This document shows, one piece after another, positions 47,856 through 57,425 of a DNA stretch of 64,000 nucleotides. The notes beneath the pieces were generated by a model. That model saw nothing but the letters and a program-made list of their open reading frames with translations. It ran no database searches and was not told the origin of the DNA. Each line of letters begins with the position of its first letter. The stretch's first letter is position 1. Source of the DNA: Rhodanobacter sp. L36 (GTDB lineage Bacteria > Pseudomonadota > Gammaproteobacteria > Xanthomonadales > Rhodanobacteraceae); contig NZ_LMUV01000011.1 in NCBI RefSeq assembly GCF_009765755.1, positions 785,576 through 849,575 of the forward strand, given 5' to 3'. The translations under genes and the position numbers were made by a program.

Positions 47856-48395
47856 CTACCAGATCAGGTCGTCCGGCACCTGGAATTTCCTGTAGTACTC
47901 GTCGTCTTCGCCACTGACGTCGTCGGATAGCGGCCGGCCATGATCGAGCACGATGAACGCGGGATCGCGTGCTTGAATCTTGTCGGCGGCGATACGCGGC
48001 AGCAACTCGTAACCAGATCCATGACGAACGATCACCAGCGCGCCGGCAGCCAGTTGTGCGCGCAATGATTCATTGACCAACAAGCTTTGAATCACGTCGC
48101 CAGCGGTGAATCGATATGCGATCTCGCCCTCGCGTAGCACCTTGTGGGCTTCGATGATCTGGCGAATCTGCGCATGCTGCTCGGCGATGCGCGCCTGCGC
48201 GTTTCGTTCGGCTACCAGCGCGCGATCACGCTCGACTCGTTCAAGGTGCAATCGCTGCGCATCAACCTGCTCAACGGAAGGCGGGGCAGGTTTCTTGCCC
48301 TGTTTCTGCTTGGCCTGTTCGCGCACGACTTGCGCGGCCTTGGTCTTGTTGACCAGGCCGGCCTTGAGCAGTTGTTCCTGGAGTGGGTTGCGCAT
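47856..48395 (-). CDS. DUF2058 (YaiL-like) protein
   Basis: A 179-residue cytoplasmic protein: basic helical N-terminus (MRNPLQEQLLKAGLVNKTKA), a Lys/Gln-rich stretch, a coiled coil, and a conserved C-terminal domain with YRFTAGDVIQSLLVNESLRA and a YYRKFQVPDDLIW end, typical of YaiL-type DUF2058 proteins, which are reported to bind nucleic acid or ribosomal partners in some species. The open frame extends upstream, but MRNPLQEQL is the family start. A small inverted repeat (47822-47836) follows the stop. Confidence 0.9.
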   Translation of the reverse strand: MRNPLQEQLLKAGLVNKTKAAQVVREQAKQKQGKKPAPPSVEQVDAQRLHLERVERDRALVAERNAQARIAEQHAQIRQIIEAHKVLREGEIAYRFTAGDVIQSLLVNESLRAQLAAGALVIVRHGSGYELLPRIAADKIQARDPAFIVLDHGRPLSDDVSGEDDEYYRKFQVPDDLIW

Positions 48396-48550
48396 GCAAG
48401 GACATGAGGCGGGAAGGAGGGCGCGATTGTAACGCCGCATCGATGATCGCTTCGCGTGGATGAACCTTCGGATGTAACGACGAGCCGTTGTGCAGCGAAA
48501 GTCTGGGGTCACACCTCTCACACCTCCCCCCCACACACAAGGTATCGCTC

Positions 48551-49252
48551 ATGAAAAATCATTCACTCGCCAGAACATGGCTGGCCACCTGCATGCTCGT
48601 CGCGATCTCATCAGCCGCCGTTGCTGCCGAGCAACCCGTGCATGTACGCGGCACCATCACACGCGTCTCCGCGAGCGGCTTCACCGTTCAGACCGACAGC
48701 GGCATGCAAAATGTCGTGGTATCCGCAACAACGCGTATTGCCGGCGTCGTGCCGAGCAGCGTCGATGCGATCCAGCCTGGCTCGTTCATCGGCTCGGCCA
48801 ATCTGTCGAACGGAAAAACCGGGCGTGCACAGGAAGTGGTGGTGTTTCCGCCCGCAATGAAAGGCTCCGGCATGGGCGACCATCCGTGGGACTTGCCTGC
48901 TCAAGGCGGCGGCATGTCCGCCATGACGAATGGCAGCGTGATGTCCTCGGCGATGACCGACGGTACGGTCAAGGACAGTTCGAAGAGCGACGATTCGATG
49001 ATGCAATCGGCCATGACCAACGGTACCGTGAAAACGGCCAGCGGCAACGGCTCGCGTACCATCGTTGTCGACTATGGCAAGGGCGAAAAGACGCTCGACA
49101 TTCCCGCGGGCACGCCGATCGTGACGTTCAAGCCGGCCGATAGAAAGGCGATCATCAAAGGCGCGCATGTGTTCGTGATCGGCCAAGCCGGATCACCCGT
49201 CGCTGCCGCCATGGTCGCGGTGGGCCTGGATGGCACTGTACCGCCGATGTAA
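48551..49252 (+). CDS. Hypothetical exported protein with internal repeats (DUF5666-like)
   Basis: A 233-residue periplasmic protein. Signal peptide [24 protein letters not shown]; two OB-like beta domains ([40 protein letters not shown]) flank a Met/Ser/Thr-rich middle in which [16 protein letters not shown] and SAMTNGTV recur within about 45 residues. The first domain resembles DUF5666. The Met-rich repeats could bind copper, which is speculation. AAGG lies eight bases before the ATG. Divergent from the DUF2058 gene. Confidence 0.78.
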   Translation: MKNHSLARTWLATCMLVAISSAAVAAEQPVHVRGTITRVSASGFTVQTDSGMQNVVVSATTRIAGVVPSSVDAIQPGSFIGSANLSNGKTGRAQEVVVFPPAMKGSGMGDHPWDLPAQGGGMSAMTNGSVMSSAMTDGTVKDSSKSDDSMMQSAMTNGTVKTASGNGSRTIVVDYGKGEKTLDIPAGTPIVTFKPADRKAIIKGAHVFVIGQAGSPVAAAMVAVGLDGTVPPM

Positions 49253-49392
49253 AAATAGCGAGGCATCACGGGACGGCGATCGAGGCCTCTGGCGTCGATC
49301 GCTGCATCTTTTGCAAAGGCAGATATTCGCGCGAGCAGGGCAGTGCCGCAGTTTCGCGCAACAGTGCTACGCACGCATCGGATGAAAGGACC

Positions 49393-49827
49393 ATGCTTAC
49401 AGGGCTCAATCACCTGACACTCGCAGTGCGCGAACTCGAACGAAGCATTGGTTTCTATCGCGATATCCTCGGCTTCAGACTCGCTGCGCAATGGAATACC
49501 GGCGCTTATCTGGAGCTTGGTGAACTCTGGCTATGTCTTTCACTGGATGATTGCGTCGAGCCATCGCTAGCCGATTACACGCACTACGCTTTTTCCATCT
49601 CGGCGGCCGCATTCGGCACATTCACCGACAAGCTGCGCAGCGTGGGCGTCGCCGAGTGGAAAGACAATCGCAGCGAAGGCGACTCGTTCTACTTTCTTGA
49701 TCCCGACGGACACAAGCTCGAAGCACATGTGGGCAGCCTGGCGTCACGGCTCGACCACTGTCGCGAACGACCTTACGCCGGCATGCAGATTTTCGATGGA
49801 CGCGAGGTTCTGACGGATACGCATTGA
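49393..49827 (+). CDS. fosA: Fosfomycin resistance glutathione transferase FosA
   Basis: A 144-residue VOC-fold enzyme that opens the fosfomycin epoxide with glutathione. It matches FosA in numbering: metal ligands His 7 (NHLTL), His 64 (DYTHYAFSI) and Glu 110 (GHKLEAH), Thr 9 at the substrate, and the potassium-binding loop NRSEGDS with Ser 94, Glu 95, Gly 96. The characteristic segments [15 protein letters not shown] and [21 protein letters not shown] (in part) leave little room for another VOC subfamily. No mobile element is nearby, so it looks like an intrinsic chromosomal copy. It stands alone on its strand. Confidence 0.95.
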   Translation: MLTGLNHLTLAVRELERSIGFYRDILGFRLAAQWNTGAYLELGELWLCLSLDDCVEPSLADYTHYAFSISAAAFGTFTDKLRSVGVAEWKDNRSEGDSFYFLDPDGHKLEAHVGSLASRLDHCRERPYAGMQIFDGREVLTDTH

Positions 49828-49963
49828 GAATTCGGATTCGCTCCGCACAGCCGGCTACGGCATATCGTGCAAACATCGGCAGGTCGCAGAACAAAGTCCG
49901 AAAAACAGAACGAAAAAAGCGATATCGATGGGAGCATCCATATCCGGTCATTTCGTAATTTGA

Positions 49964-49979
49964 CATAATATACATTATG
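49964..49979. promoter_or_regulatory. AT-rich palindrome CATAAT-N4-ATTATG
   Basis: A 16-base dyad within an AT-rich patch (about 49940-49995) between the convergent fosA and mug genes; outer bases TTTCG and CGAAA extend the symmetry imperfectly, and a TTGACA overlaps its left side (49960-49965). It looks like an operator-promoter, but no credible gene follows it. Confidence 0.4.
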
Positions 49980-50043
49980 CGAAATTAAGCTAATGTGTTC
50001 CCACCACCTTCAAAGCCCAGCCAGCCCGGTTGCTCCTCGAGCT

Positions 50044-50562
50044 TTAGTTTAGTTGGCGACCAAGCGCCAGCCGCATCTCGCGATATGCGGTCACGAGATC
50101 GTCGAGGGAAAAATTTCGGTTCAATCCGCTTGGATTGGGAAGCACCCACGCTTCGCTGCCGCCGAAGGTTTGCGGCTGTCGGCCCCAGTCAAACGATGAC
50201 TGCTTAATGTGGACGGTCCACGCCGGTTTGCCGAGAAACACGACCGCCTGAGGCCGCAGAAGCTGGATTTTTGTCTCGAGTTGGCGCAGGCCGGTACGAA
50301 GCTCGGCGACGTTTACTTCGGCTGCCGCGCGCGATGCGCGCGAAACCACGGCCGTGATGCCGTAACCGAATTCAAGCAGCCTCCTGTCTTCTTCGGGCGC
50401 GAGCCGGTTGGGTGTAAATCCGGCCAGATGCAATGCCTGCCAGAAACGGTTGCTGTGGCCGGCGAAGTGGTGCCCTGCTCCGGCTGCACGCAAGCCAGGA
50501 TTGATTCCGCAGAATATGGCGGACAAGCCTGCTTCGAGAATGTCCGGAAGTACCGCAGTCAT
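50044..50562 (-). CDS. mug: G/U mismatch-specific DNA glycosylase Mug
   Basis: A 172-residue member of the uracil-DNA glycosylase superfamily. Motif 1 CGINPGLRAA holds the active-site Asn (INPG, about 21) and motif 2 is LPNPSGLNRNF. It removes U and ethenocytosine opposite G. It lies downstream of zipA on the same strand but separated by 60 bases. Confidence 0.94.
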   Translation of the reverse strand: MTAVLPDILEAGLSAIFCGINPGLRAAGAGHHFAGHSNRFWQALHLAGFTPNRLAPEEDRRLLEFGYGITAVVSRASRAAAEVNVAELRTGLRQLETKIQLLRPQAVVFLGKPAWTVHIKQSSFDWGRQPQTFGGSEAWVLPNPSGLNRNFSLDDLVTAYREMRLALGRQLN

Positions 50563-50622
50563 CGGTCAAGTTCCGATTTCAAAAAGCAGGCTCGATCACT
50601 GACACGCGACAGCAATACTGCA

Positions 50623-51618
50623 TCAACGTCCGAAAATGATTTCCTTGCCTTCGTGGTCCCGGTCCCATCCACGCAGCTGATCGCGGATGTGCGCGATGCG
50701 CTGGCGACCGAGCGCGTTACGCTCTTCATCGAGCACCAGACCGTCGAGCAGTTCGGCCAATCGTTGCGCGGTAGGCAGCATCGCGTCCCATCCGTCCAGT
50801 GCCGGCAGTGGTGCTGGCAGCGTCATGAAGAAGCTCACGCCGGGGGTGCTCAGTGCGTCGAGCCGGCCCAGGTCGAAGTTGCCGGGCTTGAGCATGTTGG
50901 CGACGCTGAACAATGGACCGAGTTCGCGTTTGCCATCCACAAGGCGGTGGTAGATGCCCATGTCGCCGAATTCGAGCCCGGCTTTTTCTGCTGCCACGAT
51001 CAGGTCCGAGCCGTTGAAGTGGCCGCCGTCGCGCGCCACCACGAACAACGTGACGATGCGCTCGACCGGCATTTGTGCCGGCCGACGGCCCAAATCCGAA
51101 CGCGGCGGTGGCGCTTTCGGTGCGGTTGAAGCGGGCGCGGCAGGAGCGGGCGCTGACGCTTCAGATTGCGACGAGACGATCGGTGCGGACGAATCACTTG
51201 GCGCGCGCAACGCGTCGACGATCGACGCGACGTGATCGGCCAGCTTCGGTCGCGTTTTGGGCTCGAGGCGTTCGATGGTGCGTTCACCTGTGCGCTCACC
51301 GGACAGCGTCGCGCCGAGTCGTTCGAGTTCTTCGCGCAGGCCGACGTCCAGTTCACCTTGATGCGGCTGCACGGCACCGACCAGCGTATCGTCGAAGAAC
51401 GGATCGCGCGTGCTGAAAGATGGTTCGTCGCCCTGCTCGCCCAGCGTCGGCTCGCGACGTTCGCCATTGCTCGGGCCGGTGGTTGGCCTGCGCGTGCCCT
51501 GCTCTTTTCTGGGCTGACCAAACAGCCAGATCAGCGCCAGCACGATCACGCCGACGATCAACAGCGGAATGCCGACGGATGGGTTCCAGGCGAAAGCGAG
51601 CACGGGTTGCATCGTCAT
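50623..51618 (-). CDS. zipA: Cell division protein ZipA
   Basis: A 331-residue protein with an N-terminal transmembrane helix (about 14-34, VGIPLLIVGVIVLALIWLF), a charged and Pro/Ala-rich linker, and the FtsZ-binding C-terminal domain (about 190-325). It anchors FtsZ at the division ring. GAGGAA overlaps the smc stop, 10 bases before, so the two are coupled. smc-zipA order is typical of xanthomonads. Confidence 0.93.
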   Translation of the reverse strand: MTMQPVLAFAWNPSVGIPLLIVGVIVLALIWLFGQPRKEQGTRRPTTGPSNGERREPTLGEQGDEPSFSTRDPFFDDTLVGAVQPHQGELDVGLREELERLGATLSGERTGERTIERLEPKTRPKLADHVASIVDALRAPSDSSAPIVSSQSEASAPAPAAPASTAPKAPPPRSDLGRRPAQMPVERIVTLFVVARDGGHFNGSDLIVAAEKAGLEFGDMGIYHRLVDGKRELGPLFSVANMLKPGNFDLGRLDALSTPGVSFFMTLPAPLPALDGWDAMLPTAQRLAELLDGLVLDEERNALGRQRIAHIRDQLRGWDRDHEGKEIIFGR

Positions 51619-51628
51619 CTTGAGTTCC

Positions 51629-54600
51629 TCAGGCAGCGCCTGCGAGTTTAGCCGCTTCGTCCAGATCCACCTGCACGAGTCGCGACACGCCGGCCTCGCG
51701 CATGGTAACGCCGCAGAGCTGGGTAGCTGCTTCCATGGTGGCCTTGTTGTGGCTGATGAAGATGAACTGCACCTTCTCGCTCATCTCGCGCACCAGGCTT
51801 GAGAACCGCCCGACGTTGGCCTCGTCCAGCGGTGCATCCACCTCGTCGAGCAGGCAGAACGGCGCCGGATTGAGACCGAAGATGGCGAACACCAATGCGA
51901 CCGCTGTGAGTGCCTTTTCGCCACCGGAAAGCAACGTGATGTTGGATACACGCTTGCCCGGCGGGCGCGCCATGATCGCCACGCCGGTGTTGAGCAGATC
52001 GTCGCCGGTGAGTTCCAGATACGCGTGGCCGCCGCCGAAAAGTCGCGGAAACAATTCCTGCACGCCGGCATTGACCTTGTCGAAGGTTTCCTTGAAACGC
52101 TGGCGCGTTTCGCGATCGATTTTCTTGATCGCGCCCTCGAGCGTTTCCATCGCACTGACCAGATCGGCCAGTTGATTGTCGAGGTAGGTCTTGCGCTCGC
52201 TCTGTTCGGCGTGCTCCTGGATCGCAGCGAGATTCACCGGTTCCAGCCGCGCGATTTTCTGCGCAATATCGCCGAGCTGCTGACGCCATTGATCGGCATC
52301 GATGTCTTCGGACAGTTCGATCAGCAAGGTTTCGAGTTCGAGACCGGACGCGGCGATCGCCTGCGCCAGTTGTTCAGCACGCAAGTGCAAAGCCTGCGCG
52401 GCGAGTCGCTTCTGCGAAAGATTTTCGCGCAGCGCGGACAGCCCCTGCTCCGCCATGTGGCGTTGCTGTTCGAGCTTGCGAAATTCAACGTCGCAATCTT
52501 CCAGCGCGCGCCGTGCTTCGACCATCTGACGATCGACGAGCAGTCGTTGATCGAGATACGTCTGGCGTTCGCCTTCGAGTTCGGCGATCGGATCGGAACC
52601 GGCCGCAAGCTGTTCGGCGATCTCGCTGCGACGCGCATCGATCTGGCGCAGTTGCGTATCCATGCGCGCCAGAGCCTGTTCGAGCGAACTCAACGACGAC
52701 CGTTTGGATTCCAGCCCCAACGCCAGAGAGTGCGACTGATCGGCGGCCTCGCGCGCATTCATGCGGGCTTCTTCGCGCGCCTCGAGCAACGCGCGGCGTT
52801 CGTTTTCCAACTCGCGACGCTGGTCTTCCAGGTCACCCATCAAGCCGACGGATTCATCCAGGCGCGCACGCGCTTCCCGCGTCTGCGTCTGCAAGTCGTC
52901 GACCTGAGTCGCCAGCTCGCCGAGTTCGCCGGCGACTTTTTCAGCGCGCGCGCGCGCTGTCTCCAGCTTGCCGCGATGGCTCTGCATCTGGCCGGCCAAT
53001 TCGGATTGGCGACGATGCGCGTTGTACAGCTCGCGCTGTGCGTCGTCGCGAGCCCGCTCGGTTTCGAACTTGCTCGCGCGAAGATTTTCAAGCTGCTCGC
53101 TGGCATCTTCGAGTTGCGCTTCGAGCGTGGCGATCTGTTCGGCCAGCATGCGAATTTCGCGCTCGCGTGCCAGCACGCCTACTTGGCTGCCTTGCGCACG
53201 ACGCACGCGCGCCCAGCCCGGTCCAAGCCATTCGCCGCTGCGCGTCATCACCGATTGATACGGAGCCATCGCGGAAAGCGACGCGACTCGCTGATGTGCA
53301 TCACTCAGCGATTCCGCCGTGAGCACGTGGCCGAGAATCGACATCGCGGCAGCTGGTCCGCGTACGTGCGCTGCAAGCGTGCCTGTCGTGTTGGCGCCAC
53401 CTTCGGCGTTGTCGAGCAGAGCGACGTCGGCGTTTTCGAGTGCATCGAATTCCGCAGCGAGCGTGTGCGAACCATCGACCAGCACGCTGTCCAGAAATCC
53501 GGTCAACGCCGTTTCCACCGCGGTTTCCCAACCGGCTTCGACTTGCAGCGATTCGCCGAGACGACGCGACTTGTCCAGCCCGAGCCTTGAAAGCCAGCCG
53601 CTTGCGGCGCTTTCTTCCTGGCCGAGCGCCGCATGCTGCAGAGCTTCGAGCGACGCATGGCGACCGCGCGCCGATTGCAGCTGCTGGCGCGCTTCGTTCA
53701 ACGCCGACTGCACATGGCGTTCTTCGTCCTGCACTTTTTCGTGGCTGGTCTTGTGCTGATCAAGCAGGCTGCCGAGCGTTTCGACGCGCTCGCGCTGATT
53801 GTCGTGTTCGGCATGCAGCTGCTCGCCGGCGGCATCCAGTGCGACGACGTCGGTGGCCTTCTGTTCGGCTTCCAATGCATCGCGTCGGCGCGACAGATCG
53901 ATGCCTTGCCGATCCAGATAGTTGAGCTTGGTGCGTTCCACTTCCGCGGCGCGACTGGATTCGCCGGCGTTGCGCGTATGACTGTCCCAGCGCTGCTGCC
54001 AGTCGGCCAGTTTCGTTTCGGTATCGCGCTGCGCGTCGGCTGTGTCTTCCTGCAACTGCTTCAGTGATTCGAGCTTCGGCTCGCCTTCCGCCAACGCCAT
54101 CCGCAGCGTTTCGATCTGCTCACGATCGGTGGCGATGTGCGCAGCGAGTTCAGCGTGCTCGCGCTCGGCATCGCCATGCGCGCGCTGCAAACGGTCGGCG
54201 TTCTCGCGATTGTGTCGCACCTGCTGTTCGACGCGCGCGATCTCGGCGCCGACCTTGTACACCTCGGCCTGCACCGCGTTCATGTGTTCGCTGGCGCCGG
54301 TGTGGCGTTCGCGCACGCTTTCCAGTTGCGCTTCGATCTGGCGTTGTCCGGCGAGCTGTTTCTCGATTTCGATTTCGGCGGCGGAAAGCTCGGCGCCTTC
54401 GCCGTCGTGCTGGCTTTTCAAGCCACGATATTCAAGCGCGCGCAGTTCGGCTTCCTTGCGGACCTGGTCTTCCTTTAATGCTTTCCAGCGCTCGGCCGCG
54501 CGAGCCTGGCGATTGAGATGATCGAGCTGCTTGTCCACTTCGTCGCGCACGTCACGTACGCGGTCGAGGTTTTCGCGCGTGGCCTTGATGCGGCTTTCGG

Positions 54601-55138
54601 TTTCCTTGCGGCGCTCCTTGTACTTGGAAATGCCAGCAGCTTCCTCCAGGTGCGTACGCAGTTCTTCGGGGTGCGCTTCGATGATCTGGCTGATCATGCC
54701 CTGCTCGATGATCGAGTAGCTGCGCGGGCCCAAGCCGGTGCCGAGAAACAGGTCGGTGATGTCACGCCGGCGGCAACGTGCACCGTTCAAGAAATACGCC
54801 GACTGCCCGTCACGCGTCACTTGGCGCTTCACTGAAATCTCGGCGTATTGGCCGTACTCGCCCTGGATCGAACCGTCGCTGTTGTCGAAGATCAACTCGA
54901 CCGTGGCCTGCCCCACTGGCTTGCGCGTATTGGAACCGGAGAAGATCACGTCGGTCAGCGAATCGCCGCGCAGGCGGCTGGCCGCGCTCTCGCCCATCAC
55001 CCAGCGGATCGCGTCGATGATGTTGGATTTGCCGCAACCGTTCGGGCCGACCACGCCGATCATGTTGCTGGGCAGATGCAAGGTGGTCGGGTCCACGAAG
55101 GACTTGAAACCGGCGAGTTTGATCGTGGTCAGGCGCAT
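51629..55138 (-). CDS. smc: Chromosome segregation ATPase SMC
   Basis: A 1169-residue SMC protein: Walker A GPNGCGKSNI (31-40), a long coiled coil, a hinge at about 510-640, second coiled coil, the signature LLSGGEKALTAVALVFAIF and Walker B CLLDEVDAPLD. It condenses and segregates the chromosome as a dimer with ScpAB. The full length is intact. The first gene of smc-zipA. Confidence 0.97.
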   Translation of the reverse strand: MRLTTIKLAGFKSFVDPTTLHLPSNMIGVVGPNGCGKSNIIDAIRWVMGESAASRLRGDSLTDVIFSGSNTRKPVGQATVELIFDNSDGSIQGEYGQYAEISVKRQVTRDGQSAYFLNGARCRRRDITDLFLGTGLGPRSYSIIEQGMISQIIEAHPEELRTHLEEAAGISKYKERRKETESRIKATRENLDRVRDVRDEVDKQLDHLNRQARAAERWKALKEDQVRKEAELRALEYRGLKSQHDGEGAELSAAEIEIEKQLAGQRQIEAQLESVRERHTGASEHMNAVQAEVYKVGAEIARVEQQVRHNRENADRLQRAHGDAEREHAELAAHIATDREQIETLRMALAEGEPKLESLKQLQEDTADAQRDTETKLADWQQRWDSHTRNAGESSRAAEVERTKLNYLDRQGIDLSRRRDALEAEQKATDVVALDAAGEQLHAEHDNQRERVETLGSLLDQHKTSHEKVQDEERHVQSALNEARQQLQSARGRHASLEALQHAALGQEESAASGWLSRLGLDKSRRLGESLQVEAGWETAVETALTGFLDSVLVDGSHTLAAEFDALENADVALLDNAEGGANTTGTLAAHVRGPAAAMSILGHVLTAESLSDAHQRVASLSAMAPYQSVMTRSGEWLGPGWARVRRAQGSQVGVLAREREIRMLAEQIATLEAQLEDASEQLENLRASKFETERARDDAQRELYNAHRRQSELAGQMQSHRGKLETARARAEKVAGELGELATQVDDLQTQTREARARLDESVGLMGDLEDQRRELENERRALLEAREEARMNAREAADQSHSLALGLESKRSSLSSLEQALARMDTQLRQIDARRSEIAEQLAAGSDPIAELEGERQTYLDQRLLVDRQMVEARRALEDCDVEFRKLEQQRHMAEQGLSALRENLSQKRLAAQALHLRAEQLAQAIAASGLELETLLIELSEDIDADQWRQQLGDIAQKIARLEPVNLAAIQEHAEQSERKTYLDNQLADLVSAMETLEGAIKKIDRETRQRFKETFDKVNAGVQELFPRLFGGGHAYLELTGDDLLNTGVAIMARPPGKRVSNITLLSGGEKALTAVALVFAIFGLNPAPFCLLDEVDAPLDEANVGRFSSLVREMSEKVQFIFISHNKATMEAATQLCGVTMREAGVSRLVQVDLDEAAKLAGAA

Positions 55139-55270
55139 GCGGTCTTCAACGGCTTTTCAATGGATGCCCGAACAAAACGGGCGACACGGCACTGTGCCAA
55201 ACACCGACCGGAGTCGCAATGCGCGGGCACACAGGATCGACTTGAGAAATATGCTTCAAGTTGTTGATAT

Positions 55271-55543
55271 TCAATCATTTGAAGCCGGTGGCGCTTGGGC
55301 ATCGATCGACAAGGCATGGATGCCGCTGTCTATCAGAACGTCCAGCGCCGCGTAGACCATGCGATGTCGCTTCAACGGCAACTGCCCCACGAAGGCCGCG
55401 CTGACGATGTGCACGTGGAAATGTCCCTTGCCCGCATTGGCGTGACTGGCGTGCTTGTGGCCTTCGTCCAGCACTTCCAGTTCCGTCGGCGCGAGCGCCG
55501 CCTGTAGCCGCTCGCGAATCTGTTCCACCATCGCGGCGGTCAT
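55271..55543 (-). CDS. bolA: BolA family protein
   Basis: A 90-residue BolA domain protein: [20 protein letters not shown], the KHASHANAG loop with conserved His, and the [17 protein letters not shown] helix with the invariant His. BolA proteins pair with monothiol glutaredoxins in iron-sulfur handling and affect cell shape. It overlaps yciI by 4 bases at the end of the prfB-lysS-yciI-bolA operon. Confidence 0.93.
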   Translation of the reverse strand: MTAAMVEQIRERLQAALAPTELEVLDEGHKHASHANAGKGHFHVHIVSAAFVGQLPLKRHRMVYAALDVLIDSGIHALSIDAQAPPASND

Positions 55544-55845
55544 GCCGGCGGCAGCGCCTTGCGGAACGGCTTGATGCTCACGTCGGCGTAGACGCCGGCA
55601 GCGATGTACGGATCGGCCTGTGCCCAGGCTTCGGCATCAGCCTGCGACGGAAACTCGGCCAGGATCAGGCTGCCGGTAAATCCGGCCGGACCCGGATCTT
55701 CCGACTCGATCGCCGGGAATGCGCCGGCCACCAGCAATCGCCCCTGATCGAGCAGATCCTGCAATCGCGCGATATGCGCGGGGCGAACGGACTTGCGCTT
55801 TTCCAGCGAGTCGGCGACGTCGGTACCAATGATGGCAAACCACAT
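55540..55845 (-). CDS. yciI: YciI family protein
   Basis: A 101-residue dimeric ferredoxin-like protein with the conserved His/Asp pocket ([30 protein letters not shown]). YciI-like proteins are widespread; a catalytic role resembling muconolactone isomerase has been proposed. It follows lysS by 3 bases. Confidence 0.92.
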   Translation of the reverse strand: MWFAIIGTDVADSLEKRKSVRPAHIARLQDLLDQGRLLVAGAFPAIESEDPGPAGFTGSLILAEFPSQADAEAWAQADPYIAAGVYADVSIKPFRKALPPA

Positions 55846-55848
55846 GAC

Positions 55849-57387
55849 TCAGGCCTCCGGGCGCATGTAGGGAAACAGCAGCACGTCGCGGATGGATGCC
55901 GAATCGGTCAGCAGCATCACCAGACGATCGATGCCGATGCCGAGTCCGCCGGTTGGCGGCAAACCCACTTCCAGCGCGCGGATGTAGTCGGCGTCGAAAT
56001 GCATGGCTTCATCGTCACCGGCGTCCTTTGCATCGACCTGCCCCTGAAAGCGCGCGGCTTGGTCTTCCGGATCGTTCAACTCGGAAAAACCGTTCGCGAT
56101 CTCCTTGCCGTTGACGAACAGCTCGAAGCGATCGGTAATGCCTTTGTCGGTATCGCTCTCACGCGCCAGCGGGGACACCTCCACCGGATGATCGGTAATG
56201 AAGGTCGGCTGGATCAGCGTGTGCTCGACGGTCTTCTCGAAGATTTCCAGCAGCAACTTGCCCCAGCCATAACCGGGCTTGACCTGCACGTGCAGGCGCT
56301 TTGCGTGCGCCGCCATCGCCTCGCGATCGCGCAGTTCTTCGCGCTTGATCTCGGGGTTGTGTTCCAGCACGGCGTCTTCCATGCGCCAGCGACGGAAGCC
56401 CGGGCCGACATCGATGTCCGCACCGTCCCAGGTGAGTTGCGTTGTGCCGAGTACGCTCTGCGCGGTGTCGCGGATCAGGCCTTCGGTGAGATCCATGATC
56501 TCGTGATAAGTCGCGTACGCCTGATACAGCTCCAGCATGGTGAACTCGGGGTTGTGCCGGGTCGACACGCCCTCATTGCGGAAGTTGCGATTGATCTCGT
56601 ACACGCGATCGAAGCCGCCGACCACCAGCCGCTTGAGATAAAGCTCCGGCGCCACGCGCAGGTAGAGATCCATGTCGAGCGCGTTGTGATGCGTCACGAA
56701 TGGTCGCGCCGTCGCGCCGCCGGGAATGACGTGCATCATCGGCGTCTCCACTTCCATGAAGCGGCGATGCGGTGCTTCCAGCCATTGGCGCGTGTAGCCG
56801 ATGATCCTCGAGCGCAGCGCAAATGTGCGGCGCGCGTGCTCGGTAACGATCAGATCGACGTAGCGCTGGCGATAGCGCCGCTCGATATCGGCCAGGCCAT
56901 GGAACTTGTCGGGCAGCGGGCGCAGGCTCTTGGTCAGCAAGCGCAATGCATCAACGCGCACCGACAGCTCGCCGGTCTTGGTGCGCATCAGCACACCTTC
57001 CGCGCCCACGATGTCGCCGACGTCCCAGCCCTTGAAGGCCTCATAGACATCGCCCACCGTGCCCTGGTGGATGAACAGCTGCACGCGACCGCTGAAATCC
57101 TGCAGCTGCACGAAACTCACCTTGCCCTGCACGCGCTTCAGCACGACGCGACCGGCGACTTTCACACGTCGCGCGGCGGCTTCGATGGCTTCGGCGGTAT
57201 GCGCGTCCTTGTCGGCGAATTCGTCCTGCAGATCGCCGGCGAAACTGTCGACCTTGAAGTCATTCGGAAACGCGATGCCCTGCCCGCGCAAGCTGGTAAG
57301 TTTTTCGCGACGCTCGGCGATCAGGCGGTTTTCGTCCTGCGCGGGTTCAAAGGATTCGAGGTCGGGCGTGGCGTTGTCGCTGGTCAT
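55849..57387 (-). CDS. lysS: Lysyl-tRNA synthetase (class II)
   Basis: A 512-residue enzyme: N-terminal OB-fold anticodon domain (about 65-165, [20 protein letters not shown]) and class II catalytic core with motif 2 [18 protein letters not shown] and motif 3 [12 protein letters not shown]. It charges tRNA-Lys. It follows prfB by 38 bases, the conserved prfB-lysS pair. Confidence 0.97.
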   Translation of the reverse strand: MTSDNATPDLESFEPAQDENRLIAERREKLTSLRGQGIAFPNDFKVDSFAGDLQDEFADKDAHTAEAIEAAARRVKVAGRVVLKRVQGKVSFVQLQDFSGRVQLFIHQGTVGDVYEAFKGWDVGDIVGAEGVLMRTKTGELSVRVDALRLLTKSLRPLPDKFHGLADIERRYRQRYVDLIVTEHARRTFALRSRIIGYTRQWLEAPHRRFMEVETPMMHVIPGGATARPFVTHHNALDMDLYLRVAPELYLKRLVVGGFDRVYEINRNFRNEGVSTRHNPEFTMLELYQAYATYHEIMDLTEGLIRDTAQSVLGTTQLTWDGADIDVGPGFRRWRMEDAVLEHNPEIKREELRDREAMAAHAKRLHVQVKPGYGWGKLLLEIFEKTVEHTLIQPTFITDHPVEVSPLARESDTDKGITDRFELFVNGKEIANGFSELNDPEDQAARFQGQVDAKDAGDDEAMHFDADYIRALEVGLPPTGGLGIGIDRLVMLLTDSASIRDVLLFPYMRPEA

Positions 57388-57425
57388 GCGGTTTTCCGGC
57401 AGAGCTTCGGCAAAGGTGGAGTTGA

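Noticed and set aside
49995-50207. 70-codon GTG-start frame after the AT-rich palindrome
   Set aside because: It runs through the antisense of mug and has a Pro/Ser/Arg composition typical of a shadow; I could not link it to the palindrome.
55139-55270. Inverted repeat GCCCG/CGGGC near 55170 as an smc regulatory element
   Set aside because: Five-base arms are expected by chance in GC-rich DNA.
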